DNA from: Pedobacter sandarakinus
GTDB taxonomy: Bacteria > Bacteroidota > Bacteroidia > Sphingobacteriales > Sphingobacteriaceae
Assembly (NCBI RefSeq): GCF_026240095.1
Contig: NZ_JAPIVG010000004.1
Coordinates: 186,001 to 250,000, forward strand
Length of the DNA: 64,000 bases
Direction: 5' to 3'
Positions 34,971 through 43,950 of this stretch are shown piece after piece. The position numbers were made by a program, and so were the translations under genes. The notes beneath the pieces are model-generated. The model searched no databases and was not told where the DNA came from. It saw only the letters and a program-made list of their open reading frames with translations. How positions within the stretch are numbered: the first letter of the stretch is position 1; the number at the start of each line of letters is the position of its first letter.

Positions 34971-35921
34971 CTACTTTAATTCCTTTTCTATTAGATATTG
35001 ATTTCGTTCTGGTGCGTTACGCGACAGGAGCTCCGCAATAAAACCCGCCAGAAACATTTGTGAACCTACAACTATGGCTACAAGAGATAGATAGAATAAC
35101 GGCTGTTGGGTTACATCTCGGTAGGGTAATCCCTTCCAAATGAGAATTTGCTTTTCAATTAACACATATACGGACATTACAATCCCAATAAAAAAACTGA
35201 GTACCCCTAGCGAACCGAAAAAATGCATTGGTCGCTTGCCGAATTTCCCGACAAAAAATATGGAGAGTAAATCTAAAAACCCATTGATGAATCTGCTAAA
35301 ACCAAATTTGGTAGTGCCGTACTTGCGGGCACGGTGCTCCACCACTTGTTCTGCAATTTTGTTGAAACCTGCCCACTTGGCAATTACCGGAATATATCGG
35401 TGCATTTCGCCATACACTTCTATTGTCTTAACAACGTCGCTACGGTAAGCTTTTAAACCACAGTTGAAATCATTTAATTCAATCCCGCTCATTTTACGTG
35501 TGGCAGCGTTAAATAATTTTGTAGGTACAGTTTTGGTGATCGGATCGTAACGTTTCTTTTTCCAGCCAGAAATTAAATCAAGCTTTTCTTCCTTAATGCG
35601 GCGATACAATTCAGGTATCTCGTCTGGGCTATCCTGCAAATCGGCATCCATGGTAATTATGACATCGCCTTTTGTAGCCTCAAAACCGACATTTAAAGCC
35701 GCCGACTTGCCGTAGTTTCTTCTGAACTTAATGCCTTTTATAGCTTGGTTCTGTATCCTGAGTGCCTCTATCACTTCCCAAGAGCGATCTGTACTCCCAT
35801 CATCAACCAAAATAATTTCATAGCTGAAATTATTTTCGAGCATAACTTTGTCAATCCAAGCCGTTAATTCGGGTAAAGATTCATCTTCATTAAACAAGGG
35901 TACTACAACTGATATATCCAT
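34971..35921 (-). CDS. Polyprenyl-phosphate glycosyltransferase (DPM1/GtrB-like)
   Basis: 316 residues from ATG 35921 (MDISVVVPLFNEDESLPEL); the frame extends upstream only through a low-complexity repeat. GT2 motifs: VDDGSTDRSWEV, FRRNYGKSAALNVGFEATKGD, and MDADLQDSPDEIPEL. Two C-terminal membrane helices (~235-300) are typical of GtrB/DPM1-like enzymes, which load a sugar on undecaprenyl phosphate. It probably works with the next glycosyltransferase in envelope glycan modification; this is inference. Confidence 0.93.
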   Translation of the reverse strand: MDISVVVPLFNEDESLPELTAWIDKVMLENNFSYEIILVDDGSTDRSWEVIEALRIQNQAIKGIKFRRNYGKSAALNVGFEATKGDVIITMDADLQDSPDEIPELYRRIKEEKLDLISGWKKKRYDPITKTVPTKLFNAATRKMSGIELNDFNCGLKAYRSDVVKTIEVYGEMHRYIPVIAKWAGFNKIAEQVVEHRARKYGTTKFGFSRFINGFLDLLSIFFVGKFGKRPMHFFGSLGVLSFFIGIVMSVYVLIEKQILIWKGLPYRDVTQQPLFYLSLVAIVVGSQMFLAGFIAELLSRNAPERNQYLIEKELK

Positions 35922-35929
35922 TTTAAGTA

Positions 35930-35955
35930 GAAAGTAAAAAGTGGAAAGTAAAAAG
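35930..35955. repeat. Short direct repeat GAAAGTAAAAAG
   Basis: Two copies of the 12-mer at 35930-35941 and 35944-35955, period 14, just upstream of the DPM1-like gene. A related T-rich run (CTTTTAACTTTTCACTTTC) occurs at about 33920-33940. Confidence 0.6.
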
Positions 35956-35979
35956 AATACATCTTCAAACAAAAAACTT

Positions 35980-36031
35980 TTAAAATAAAACGTGCAAATT
36001 TCATCAAATTAAATGATAAAACCTGCACGTT
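35980..36031 (-). terminator. Terminator of the DUF4199 gene
   Basis: AACGTGCA (35989-35996) pairs with TGCACGTT (36024-36031); an inner ATCA/TGAT pair can stack within the loop. On the minus strand it is followed by TTATTTTAAAAG, and it lies right after the stop at 36051. Confidence 0.65.
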
Positions 36032-36050
36032 GAAAATATTACTAGAATAA

Positions 36051-36653
36051 TTAAACTGTAGTCGGAAATTCTTCGAACCTTAATGGTCTCTCTTTTTTGA
36101 AAATTGCTGCAAAAATTAGTGCAAACACAAAAATTATTGAAATACCGATAGTGATGTTCTTGAATAACGATCCTGCGGTTAATTCGTTCTGTTTGGCAAA
36201 TTGCTCATCCATATTAGCACGCTGCTTATCTAATTCTTCCTGGTCTACATTTTTATCTTTCATAAAGGTAAGCGTTCGTTCCTTAATGTGATCTTGCATC
36301 TTCTCGGTTGCAGTAGTATCAATTACTTTTGTGTATAAGAGGTTAAGCCCGAAAGATACAAGCCAACCTACAAAAAACACAATAAAGATCGACTTTAATG
36401 CCTGCCTAAATGTCCAGTATCCACCAATATTTTTTCTTAAACTTCTAATTACAAAAACCGACAAAGTAACAGGCGCTAAAAACAAGAATATTGCAGGATA
36501 GATAATGACCAGTGACCAAAATGAATCTGCACCTTGCATTACAAAAAGTAAGGAAATACCCAAGATAAACATGGCGATGCCAAGTATTAATCCGCTTTTA
36601 AAAATTTCTTCGTAAACTTTAGGCTGAGCGTTGCCTTCATTAGATGTTATCAT
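36051..36653 (-). CDS. DUF4199 family membrane protein
   Basis: 200 residues with four membrane helices (about 15-37, 43-68, 88-108, 163-188) and a long charged stretch between helices 3 and 4 (KMQDHIKERTLTFMKDKNVDQEELDKQ). This layout matches DUF4199, a Bacteroidota membrane family of unknown function. It starts 10 bases after the stop of the acidic protein gene, so both are cotranscribed. A terminator follows. Confidence 0.85.
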   Translation of the reverse strand: MITSNEGNAQPKVYEEIFKSGLILGIAMFILGISLLFVMQGADSFWSLVIIYPAIFLFLAPVTLSVFVIRSLRKNIGGYWTFRQALKSIFIVFFVGWLVSFGLNLLYTKVIDTTATEKMQDHIKERTLTFMKDKNVDQEELDKQRANMDEQFAKQNELTAGSLFKNITIGISIIFVFALIFAAIFKKERPLRFEEFPTTV

Positions 36654-36663
36654 AATATTGAGT

Positions 36664-37332
36664 TTAGTTATTGATTGTTGTAATCAATGTGTAAGATGCA
36701 GCATCGAAGGCTTTGTTACTACTAAATTGGACTAATTCTTTCCCAGTTGTTGCACTTCCCTCCACATCTAAAAAAAACGCCATAAATGGCACAAAAAGTT
36801 CTTGCATTTCTTCACTTAAATTTAGAGTAGGAGCAGTTTTGCAAATTTCTTCGATGCTACTTTCTGCCAGTTGTTGGTTGCTAATCATTTCCTCGTATAT
36901 CTCAAACTCATCTTGAAATTCATCATCCTCTACCAATAAAAATTCTTTCAAGAAATCGCCTAACTCTGGCTCAATATCTTCGTCTTTACACTCTTTGATG
37001 TACAGCAGCAAATTAAGCAACTCGGTACCACGCTCAATGGTTTCCTCTTCAATATTCGCCCATTCATCGCTTTCTAAATAGTCATCTTCTAGTTTCTGAA
37101 CATCACTACTGAAGAAATTCACCATTAAAAGATCGAAAAATATTTCTCTCAGCTCTTCAAACTTCTGATGAGAATCGAAAACATCATCAAAAGCCTTTAC
37201 CTTTTCTAGGAAATTGATGTCGAGCTCGAATGTAGCAATCAAAGCCGTATCAAAACCGTCAACATTTATCTTCGCAACTTCAGCATATTTATTGATTGAT
37301 GCGCTTAGCGCCGTCTTTACTCTATTGTCCAT
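36664..37332 (-). CDS. Acidic helical protein of unknown function
   Basis: 222 residues, no signal peptide or membrane helix, very rich in Glu and Asp (e.g. EDDYLESDEWANIEEET, LVEDDEFQDEFEIYEEM) and strongly helical by composition. I recognise no domain. The start ATG 37332 is clean, and the DUF4199 gene follows within 10 bases. The pairing of a soluble acidic protein with a small membrane protein suggests a common role, but nothing more can be read. Confidence 0.8.
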   Translation of the reverse strand: MDNRVKTALSASINKYAEVAKINVDGFDTALIATFELDINFLEKVKAFDDVFDSHQKFEELREIFFDLLMVNFFSSDVQKLEDDYLESDEWANIEEETIERGTELLNLLLYIKECKDEDIEPELGDFLKEFLLVEDDEFQDEFEIYEEMISNQQLAESSIEEICKTAPTLNLSEEMQELFVPFMAFFLDVEGSATTGKELVQFSSNKAFDAASYTLITTINN

Positions 37333-37424
37333 AAGTTTAATATTAAGTATCTAGTATCAATTATTTAGTTTAAGAACAAAAATTTATTCCTATCCAATAA
37401 ACTGGGTTCGTTCCATATAATCCT

Positions 37425-38681
37425 CTAGCTTTTTTTGTACTGACTATTATTATACACCAACGTCACTCTACCCGTTAATTCTGTATTTAAAAGTGGGTTA
37501 TTTGCAGATTTTGAATAGTTACTTGCTTCATTATACATCCATTTCTGGTTAGGGTGATAAACCGTAAAATTTGCTTCTGCTCCTTCCTTAATTTCTGGAA
37601 TAGATAAATTTAATAATTTACGTGGATTAATGGCTAGTTTTTCGGCAATTAAGCCAACGTCTAAACCAGCACGCAACAACAATGGAAGAACCGTTTGCAA
37701 CGCAATGATACCATAATGTGCAATTTCAAATTCTACATTTTTGTATTCAATTTCTTCTGGTCGGTGTTGCGAAGTTATGGCATCGATGGTACCATCTTTC
37801 AAACCTGCAATAAGCGCCTTAACATCAGATTTACCGCGTAAAGGTGGCTTAACTTTATAATTGCTATCAAAATCGTTTAAAAGTTCTTCCGTAAAAACAA
37901 GGTGATGCGCAGTTACATCGCAGGATATTTTTACGCCATCTTTTTTTGCCTTGCGAATAAGGGCAACCGATCCGGCGGTTGAAACACTGCTAATATGGAT
38001 TTTAGTTTCATTATAAGTAGCCAAAAAAATATCTCTGGCAATTTGCATTTCTTCTGCCAGTGCTGGCAAACCTTTCATCCCCAAAAGTACAGCGTTTTTA
38101 CTCTCATTAATCTGAGATTTGCCTGCAATCGATTTGTTTTCCGGGTAAACCATCAATAAAGTGTCGATGCCTCTAGCATATTGGAGTGCCCTGCTCATAA
38201 AGCCGTCATCTTGTAAAGGTTTATCGCCATCAGAAAATGCAACGGCTCCTGCCCTTTGCATATCAAAAAGCTCTGCGAGTTCTTTGCCTTCCCTATTTTG
38301 GCTGATGGCTCCAACGGGCAAAACGTCAACCAAATTATTTTTGGCCCTGTTAACGATGTAGGCTACGTGAGATTTTGACTGCACCACAGGATTTGCCTGC
38401 GGCAACAACGCTAATCCGGTAAAGCCGCCTGCCATTGCTGTAGCAGTTAAGGTTTCAATATCTTCTTTGGTCTCAAAACCAGGATCACCACAAGCGCAGT
38501 TCAGATCGAAAAAACCTGGTGTCAAAAACGCACCTTCAGCATCAAAAACAGTCTCGTTCTCTCCTGCAGATAGTTTCCCTATGCTTTGAATTTTGCCATC
38601 TATTACCCTTACATCGCATTTTTGATGATTAAAACTACTTTGCGGATCGGCAATGGTTGCATTTTTAACTAAGAGATTCAT
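37425..38681 (-). CDS. Dihydroorotase homologue lacking metal ligands
   Basis: 418 residues with the amidohydrolase/dihydroorotase layout (TPGFFDLN, then AGGFTGLALLPQANP, CDVTAHHLVFTEE, LPLLLRAGL). The zinc motif HxH plus substrate Arg, normally DxHxHxREPG, reads DLNCACGDPG: both His and the Arg are gone. The FSDDG region is FSDGD, the next His position is Tyr (VYPEN), and the catalytic Asp region TDH is SQH. Only the HH pair survives. It resembles the inactive dihydroorotase-like PyrC'/PyrX proteins that support aspartate transcarbamoylase assembly. It overlaps the BatA-type gene by four bases. Dihydroorotase activity is unlikely. Confidence 0.88.
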   Translation of the reverse strand: MNLLVKNATIADPQSSFNHQKCDVRVIDGKIQSIGKLSAGENETVFDAEGAFLTPGFFDLNCACGDPGFETKEDIETLTATAMAGGFTGLALLPQANPVVQSKSHVAYIVNRAKNNLVDVLPVGAISQNREGKELAELFDMQRAGAVAFSDGDKPLQDDGFMSRALQYARGIDTLLMVYPENKSIAGKSQINESKNAVLLGMKGLPALAEEMQIARDIFLATYNETKIHISSVSTAGSVALIRKAKKDGVKISCDVTAHHLVFTEELLNDFDSNYKVKPPLRGKSDVKALIAGLKDGTIDAITSQHRPEEIEYKNVEFEIAHYGIIALQTVLPLLLRAGLDVGLIAEKLAINPRKLLNLSIPEIKEGAEANFTVYHPNQKWMYNEASNYSKSANNPLLNTELTGRVTLVYNNSQYKKS

Positions 38682-40717
38682 ATTGTTTTTCTAGGATGGT
38701 TAAAAAATTTGATAAGCAAAATTTCTGCTGCAATAAAAATCAGCGACAAAATTAGACAAAGTTTCCACAAAGTTTGTCCGATTCTATCGTTACCGGAAAT
38801 TAATTTCACAGGGTCTTTCTCGGTATCAAAAACTTTAAAATTGGATTGATTTGCTAATTTGCCTAATGCTGGTTTGCTTAAATAATGCAAATCAGATTCA
38901 GATCTACCAGCATTGAAAGCGTAAACGGCTAAAATAGAATCGGCTTGACTAAGTTGATAAAAACCAGCCTGCTTAACTTGGTCCGAAATGTAAATGAACG
39001 TTTTTCCTCCAGCCTGTCTTATCTCAGGAATGGCATCAAACCCTGGCGCTTTTAATCTCAATGTCTGATTTTTTCCTACCGCTATTTTGCTACTATGTAA
39101 GGCGTTATCTACCCCCACATGGTAATAAAGCGCTGGATCGTAGCCTGTGTTTAGCGCCATGCGATACATAACAGGAACAAATACCGGGTGGCGTGGCAAA
39201 TTGCCATCGCTATCGTTTAAGCCTATTGCGCACAAGTAAGCAGCGCCTTCGCCAATTCCAAATTTGGCTAAGAATAACTTCCTGCCTGGAAAGGTTAAAA
39301 TAGATTCCTTATTGGCGGCATTATTCTCCGCGAAAGCAAAGAAACGTTTAGCAACCGGCAAATCGATATTCTTTGGAACTTCCTCGAAAACTGTTTTAAA
39401 GATGGGGTTTTGAAGATCGATTTGATCAACCCTTGTTTCATTTGTAACTAAGGATTGAATCGAGGGCAACGACAGGCTGCTTAAAAAAGCATTGTAGTTT
39501 ACAATATCGGCATCCAAATCTGGGAAAATTACAACCGAACCGCCACTTTTAAGGTAAGTTGCAAGCTGCTGTGCCAACCCTGTTGATGGATTTTTAAGTC
39601 CGTTCAGGATAATCAACTTGTAGCCCGCAAAACCATTGTAGTTAATGCTGCTTTCAGGATTTTCAGTTAATTGGTAATAAGGATCTGCAGCAAAAAGTGC
39701 CTTAACATAATTTCCGCTGGCTGCGCCATTGATGCTTAAAACTGGCAAATTTTGATCAACCTTAAATGCAAACGACAGTGTGTCATCAAACGTGATTGGA
39801 AAGTCTTTTATGCTTACAATACCTTTTTGCCAGCCTGGTACCAAGCCAGAAAAGCTGAGCGTATCGTTAAAAGTTTTTCCTCCGCTTATGTTGGCACTGC
39901 TTAACGCTTTCTGCTGATTATTGATTGTTAACTTAATCGGGATATTGTTGGCCGGCTCAATAGAATAATTTCTTAACTGCACAACAAGCTTCTCGGAGCC
40001 ACCTGGTTGATGGTTAGGAGATAAATTCCAAACACTATCTACCCCGATGTTAGGTAAGGTAGTGGCATTCAATTTTAATAGTGCATATTGGGTATCATTT
40101 TTGGTATCTAATTTTCTTGCGCTGGCCATGTTGTTTTGAAAATCGGAAATGATAAAGGAATATTTATTTGACGAACCACTGAGCAAAGTTCCTTGCCTAT
40201 TGATAATTTGTTGCAATGTGCGGCTTGCAGCCGATATTTTTACCCCCTCCAGGGCCTTTATAAATGCTTCTTTGTTTAACAGCCGTTGATGTTTGCCTTC
40301 AAAATCATTAGTTAATAATTGAAATCGGTCATTTACCCCAAATCCCTTAACCACTTCCTGCGCCCTTTTCTTGGCCTCATCGAGCAAACTACCATCTTGG
40401 TTAATCGTTTCCATGCTATATGAATTGTCGATAAACACGCTGACAACATTATTTAAGGAAACATTTTTTTGTTCTGACAGTGGAATATATGGTTGCGCAA
40501 AAGCCAACACAAGAAAAATAATGGCAACAATTCTGGTCAGTAAAATCAGTAAATTCTTTAGCTTTTCCCTTGAAGAATGTTGCTGTTCTACTTCCTTCAG
40601 GAGCTGGACATTTGAGAAATAAATTTTCTTGAACCTACGAAAATTAAATAAATGAATAATAACCGGGATTGCAACCGATAATAGCGCGAAAAGAAAGCCC
40701 GGATAAAGGAAATTCAT
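38678..40717 (-). CDS. BatA-type membrane protein
   Basis: 679 residues. The N-terminus is the double-membrane-helix BatA domain of Bacteroidota (MNFLYPGFLFALLSVAIPVI, HLFNFRRFKKIYFSNVQLLKEV, second helix ~58-77). A von-Willebrand-like region follows (VVSVFIDNSYSMETINQDGS, with part of a DxSxS-type site), then a beta-rich periplasmic portion and a last membrane helix near the C-terminus (~650-670). The function is unknown; relatives sit in aerotolerance (Bat) clusters. It overlaps the pseudo-dihydroorotase by 4 bases, so both are coupled. Confidence 0.88.
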   Translation of the reverse strand: MNFLYPGFLFALLSVAIPVIIHLFNFRRFKKIYFSNVQLLKEVEQQHSSREKLKNLLILLTRIVAIIFLVLAFAQPYIPLSEQKNVSLNNVVSVFIDNSYSMETINQDGSLLDEAKKRAQEVVKGFGVNDRFQLLTNDFEGKHQRLLNKEAFIKALEGVKISAASRTLQQIINRQGTLLSGSSNKYSFIISDFQNNMASARKLDTKNDTQYALLKLNATTLPNIGVDSVWNLSPNHQPGGSEKLVVQLRNYSIEPANNIPIKLTINNQQKALSSANISGGKTFNDTLSFSGLVPGWQKGIVSIKDFPITFDDTLSFAFKVDQNLPVLSINGAASGNYVKALFAADPYYQLTENPESSINYNGFAGYKLIILNGLKNPSTGLAQQLATYLKSGGSVVIFPDLDADIVNYNAFLSSLSLPSIQSLVTNETRVDQIDLQNPIFKTVFEEVPKNIDLPVAKRFFAFAENNAANKESILTFPGRKLFLAKFGIGEGAAYLCAIGLNDSDGNLPRHPVFVPVMYRMALNTGYDPALYYHVGVDNALHSSKIAVGKNQTLRLKAPGFDAIPEIRQAGGKTFIYISDQVKQAGFYQLSQADSILAVYAFNAGRSESDLHYLSKPALGKLANQSNFKVFDTEKDPVKLISGNDRIGQTLWKLCLILSLIFIAAEILLIKFFNHPRKTI

Positions 40718-40776
40718 TAAAAACCAAAGTTAGAAAAAATATTCAAAAGGGGCGAATGTGAAGAATAAATTGCCAC

Positions 40777-41181
40777 CTAATATTCGAAACCTGGAAATTC
40801 TATATTGACAATCTTCCAGCCCGCCTGGCTCAATGCGAAATAAAGTTTGAATGGTCCACTTACAATTTTTCCTTGCTTACGAATCATCGCCCTATATCCG
40901 GCAACCCCTTCAACAACGCCCATTCCTTTTCCTTCATCCAGTAATTCGAAATTTACATCGATAATATCATATCTGCCACCTACAAATTCATCAGCTTTTC
41001 CAAAAATTCCTTTTAACCTGGCTATGATAAGATTTTTATCTACAATCTTATTCCCAGGGAGCATAAAAAAGTCGTTTAACTCGCTTACAATCATTTTGGA
41101 TTGCTTAAACCATGCATTGATAAATCTGACAGCACTATTAACAATATCAGCTTGATGGTTAAATCCTAAATTTTCCTGCAT
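40777..41181 (-). CDS. Small NTF2-like-fold protein, unknown
   Basis: 134 residues, no signal or membrane helix. The order of a long N-terminal helix (ADIVNSAVRFINAWFKQSKM) and four C-terminal strands ending FYALSQAGWKIVNIEFPGFEY-like sequence suggests a SnoaL/NTF2-like fold, but I cannot name a family. It lies 18 bases downstream of the L,D-transpeptidase stop codon, on the same strand, so it may share its transcript. Confidence 0.75.
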   Translation of the reverse strand: MQENLGFNHQADIVNSAVRFINAWFKQSKMIVSELNDFFMLPGNKIVDKNLIIARLKGIFGKADEFVGGRYDIIDVNFELLDEGKGMGVVEGVAGYRAMIRKQGKIVSGPFKLYFALSQAGWKIVNIEFPGFEY

Positions 41182-41199
41182 TGGGCAAAGCTACATGTT

Positions 41200-42780
41200 C
41201 TATCGAAATTTTTTCATTGCCGTCCAAAGTTTTTCGTCCATATCATAAACATCCGGACGGTATTGAATGCGATCATTTTCTGCCCATGCAGTAAAATAGG
41301 TAATAATTAGAGGAACGGGTTTCTTCGGACCAAACCAGGCAGGCTTAAGTTTGAAAGTTTTAGTTGTATCTGCTTTTGCGGCCAAACGTTTTTTATACCA
41401 TTTACTACGGGTAGTATCTACAGGTGGCAAATCTACCTCTGCCCTAAGCTTATCGTAAGTATAATCATCGTTAACCAACTTTTCTGCAAGTTCGAGTGGC
41501 TTCTCTACGCGTACGCACCCATGACTGATGGCCCGGTTGGCTAAACCAAATCCACTTTTATTATTTGTATCGTGAAGGTAGATGCTGGAACTATTATCGA
41601 AAATAAACTTGAATTTCCCTAAAGCATTTCCCCCTCCAGAGCCTTGTTTAAATTTAAATGGTAACTTATCTCTTGTGTAACGATTCCAATTGATGGTATC
41701 AGGCTCGCCAATCAACTTGTCTTTGTAATAAACATTAATGTTGCTATTAGAAAGATAATAAGGGTCTTTCCGAGCCATCCAATAAATTTCACTTTGGGCA
41801 ATACTTACCGGAATATTCCATATTGGATTAGCCTGTATGGCATTAATTTTACTCACTAAGAGCGGCGTTTCATGATTCTTAGGCTTATCATCTAAGTTAC
41901 CAGATTTCACAAAAGTTTTAAGCTTCTCATCATAGCCGTTTTCCCGCTTTCCACCTACACAAACTTTCATGCTGATAATGGTGTCTTGGTCATCAAGCCA
42001 AGTAAGTCTAAAATCAGGAATATTAACTTGTACAAAGTTGTTTCCAGAAACTGGCATTTTCCACCTGAACCGTTCCATGTTCAAGGAAAGAATTCGCTTT
42101 TCCTGAGCGCCACTTGCTTTTAAAAATGCAGCCTGAAGCGCCTTATATTGGAGGGATTTTGGTTCAGCAGCCTTTAATGAATCTATAAGATTTTCGGTGG
42201 CAAGGCGACTAGCCATGCCTGCACTATCCGGGCGCTTAACTTTTATATAATATCTGGCGAAAATATTTCTAGGGTTCACCAGTCCGTAGCGCATAAAATT
42301 AGTGTAATTTAGATAAGCATTTGCGCTCAAAACCTCCAGTCTGGCAATAACAGGATATGCTTCAGCAACAGTTTTAAAGTGGTTAGCATTTAAGGTATCT
42401 AACAGCGATTGAATCTCTTCCGTATCGAATACAGCTGGATTAATGCCATGTCTTCTACTATTTTGCAGATAAGAGGTCAGCGAATCAAGCTGTCCGTCAA
42501 TCAAAAATTTGCTTACAAATTCAGGTTCATTATTATTGCCAGCATAAAAGTTCTTTATCGTTTTAGGGTTGATAAAATGATTAGCGTGCTGGGCAAATAT
42601 TTTGGTAAAAACGCTATCGTAAGCAAGCGTATCAAAGTCTTTATAAATTTTATTTTGGTAATGCTCTGCTAAAATTTTTCCAATTTCTGGGGGCGAATTA
42701 AACCAGTTACAGGCAGAAATGGTAATGATAAAGGGTATAAGGATGTATCGTAAGTTCTTCAACACGTAGGTATTTAACAC
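41200..42780 (-). CDS. YcbB-type L,D-transpeptidase, lipoprotein
   Basis: 526 residues. The N-terminus has a lipoprotein signal (FIITISAC). A helical scaffold domain (~40-260) precedes the YkuD catalytic domain with SHGCVRV and Cys422. Such enzymes form 3-3 cross-links in peptidoglycan or attach proteins to it. The frame starts at GTG 42780; GTG 42765 gives a shorter signal and is about as likely. It is divergent from the his operon, whose promoter is only ~80 bases away. A small NTF2-like gene follows it. Confidence 0.92.
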   Translation of the reverse strand: MLNTYVLKNLRYILIPFIITISACNWFNSPPEIGKILAEHYQNKIYKDFDTLAYDSVFTKIFAQHANHFINPKTIKNFYAGNNNEPEFVSKFLIDGQLDSLTSYLQNSRRHGINPAVFDTEEIQSLLDTLNANHFKTVAEAYPVIARLEVLSANAYLNYTNFMRYGLVNPRNIFARYYIKVKRPDSAGMASRLATENLIDSLKAAEPKSLQYKALQAAFLKASGAQEKRILSLNMERFRWKMPVSGNNFVQVNIPDFRLTWLDDQDTIISMKVCVGGKRENGYDEKLKTFVKSGNLDDKPKNHETPLLVSKINAIQANPIWNIPVSIAQSEIYWMARKDPYYLSNSNINVYYKDKLIGEPDTINWNRYTRDKLPFKFKQGSGGGNALGKFKFIFDNSSSIYLHDTNNKSGFGLANRAISHGCVRVEKPLELAEKLVNDDYTYDKLRAEVDLPPVDTTRSKWYKKRLAAKADTTKTFKLKPAWFGPKKPVPLIITYFTAWAENDRIQYRPDVYDMDEKLWTAMKKFR

Positions 42781-42837
42781 AAAGATAAATTAATTGCAAT
42801 TTTAAAACCCAATAAGGCAAATTAAGTGCCATTATTT

Positions 42838-42867
42838 TTTGATTTCCAGTTTCAAACACTATATTTG
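42838..42867 (+). promoter_or_regulatory. Promoter of the histidine operon
   Basis: TTTG (42838-42841) and TATATTTG (42860-42867) match the Bacteroidota -33 and -7 elements with an 18-base spacer. Transcription would start near 42874, about 40 bases before the leader peptide. Confidence 0.7.
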
Positions 42868-42912
42868 CCGACGCTAGTCAGCTAAAGGATTGATACTGGC
42901 AGAAATAAATTT

Positions 42913-42960
42913 ATGAATTTAACTTTGAACCATCACTTACATTTACACCATCGCCGATAG
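42913..42960 (+). CDS. hisL: His operon leader peptide
   Basis: A 15-codon frame, MNLTLNHHLHLHHRR, ending in TAG. Five of 15 residues are His, in a cluster. It lies between the operon promoter and a terminator-like hairpin upstream of hisG. This is the standard layout of a ribosome-mediated attenuator: shortage of charged His-tRNA stalls the ribosome in the leader. The frame is too short and too His-rich to be chance in this position. Confidence 0.85.
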   Translation: MNLTLNHHLHLHHRR

Positions 42961-42965
42961 GCGAT
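42950..42965 (+). promoter_or_regulatory. Leader hairpin overlapping the leader stop
   Basis: ATCGCC (42950-42955) pairs with GGCGAT (42960-42965) around a GATA loop. It covers the leader's last codons and TAG. A ribosome that finishes the leader would block it, and one stalled at the His codons might not, so it may be the pausing or switch element. Confidence 0.5.
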
Positions 42966-42976
42966 ATGATATGTTT

Positions 42977-43000
42977 GTTTTGTACTTCAAAACTTTTTTT
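42977..43000 (+). terminator. Attenuator terminator before hisG
   Basis: GTTTTG (42977-42982) pairs with CAAAAC (42988-42993), a five-base loop, followed by seven T. It lies between the leader peptide and hisG, 38 bases before the start. I see no clear mutually exclusive antiterminator pairing. Confidence 0.65.
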
Positions 43001-43038
43001 CCGTAAAATTATTTTCTGTTCACTCTATATTCAATACT

Positions 43039-43890
43039 TTGAAAACACTCAAAATTGCTATCCAAAAATCGGGTAGGTTAAACGAAAAATCTGTAGAAAT
43101 ATTAAAGAACTGTGGTCTTTCTTTCGAGAATTATAAGAGCTCACTAATTTCAACTGTCCAAAATTTTCCTTTGGAAATTCTTTTTCTTCGAGATGATGAT
43201 ATCCCAGAATATGTACAAGATGGCATCGCCGACTTGGGGATTGTTGGGGAAAACGTTATCACTGAAACTAAGGCTGGGGTGGAATATCTACAGCGTTTAG
43301 GTTTCGGAAAATGCACCCTAAAAATAGCTGTGCAAACCGGAAGCGAAATTCAAAATCTGGAAGATTTAAACGGGAAGGCAATCGCCACTTCTTATCCTGT
43401 AATACTCGAAAAATTCTTGACTGAAAAAGGAATAAAATCAGAAATCAGAACCATCTCCGGTTCGGTAGAAATTGGACCTGGCTTGGGGTTAAGCGACGCC
43501 ATTTTTGACATTGTTTCTACAGGCGGAACGTTGAAAAGTAATGGCCTGAAACCTTTCGCAGATGTGATGCAATCGGAAGCTGTTTTAATCGGAAATAAAT
43601 CCATTTTAGATAACCCGGAAGTTGCAGAATTGTTGCAAAGAATTCGTTCGGTTTTAAGTGCCAAATCGAATAAATATGTCGTGCTAAATGTTTCGAAAGA
43701 TAATTTACAAAAAGTAGTTGATTTACTACCCGGGGTTAAAAGTCCGACGGTGGTTCCGCTCTATGAACCCAACTGGGTTGCGGTACATTCTGTAATTGCC
43801 GAAGCCGATTTTTGGGATAAAATAAACAGTCTAAAAGCAGCTGGCGCTGAAGGCATTTTAGTAATGCCAATTGAGAAGATTATTACTTAA
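43039..43890 (+). CDS. hisG: ATP phosphoribosyltransferase HisG (long form)
   Basis: 283 residues, starting at TTG 43039 (MKTLKIAIQKSGRLNEKS by translation). This is the long HisG with a C-terminal regulatory ACT-like domain (~205-283), so no HisZ is needed and feedback by histidine is expected. The phosphoribosyl-pyrophosphate loop lies at ~155-180, around LGLSDAIFDIVSTGGTLKSNGL. It catalyses the first committed step of histidine synthesis. It is the first structural gene after the attenuator. Confidence 0.96.
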   Translation: MKTLKIAIQKSGRLNEKSVEILKNCGLSFENYKSSLISTVQNFPLEILFLRDDDIPEYVQDGIADLGIVGENVITETKAGVEYLQRLGFGKCTLKIAVQTGSEIQNLEDLNGKAIATSYPVILEKFLTEKGIKSEIRTISGSVEIGPGLGLSDAIFDIVSTGGTLKSNGLKPFADVMQSEAVLIGNKSILDNPEVAELLQRIRSVLSAKSNKYVVLNVSKDNLQKVVDLLPGVKSPTVVPLYEPNWVAVHSVIAEADFWDKINSLKAAGAEGILVMPIEKIIT

Positions 43891-43916
43891 AATTCAGTCA
43901 AATTCATGAAAATATC

Positions 43917-43935
43917 AATTAACTAATAGTTAATT
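43917..43935. repeat. Palindrome between hisG and hisD
   Basis: AATTAACT and AGTTAATT around AAT form an 8-bp inverted repeat in the 60-base gap. No T-run follows. It might mark an RNA processing site but is weak because it is AT-rich. Confidence 0.4.
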
Positions 43936-43950
43936 ATAAAATATAAAGCA

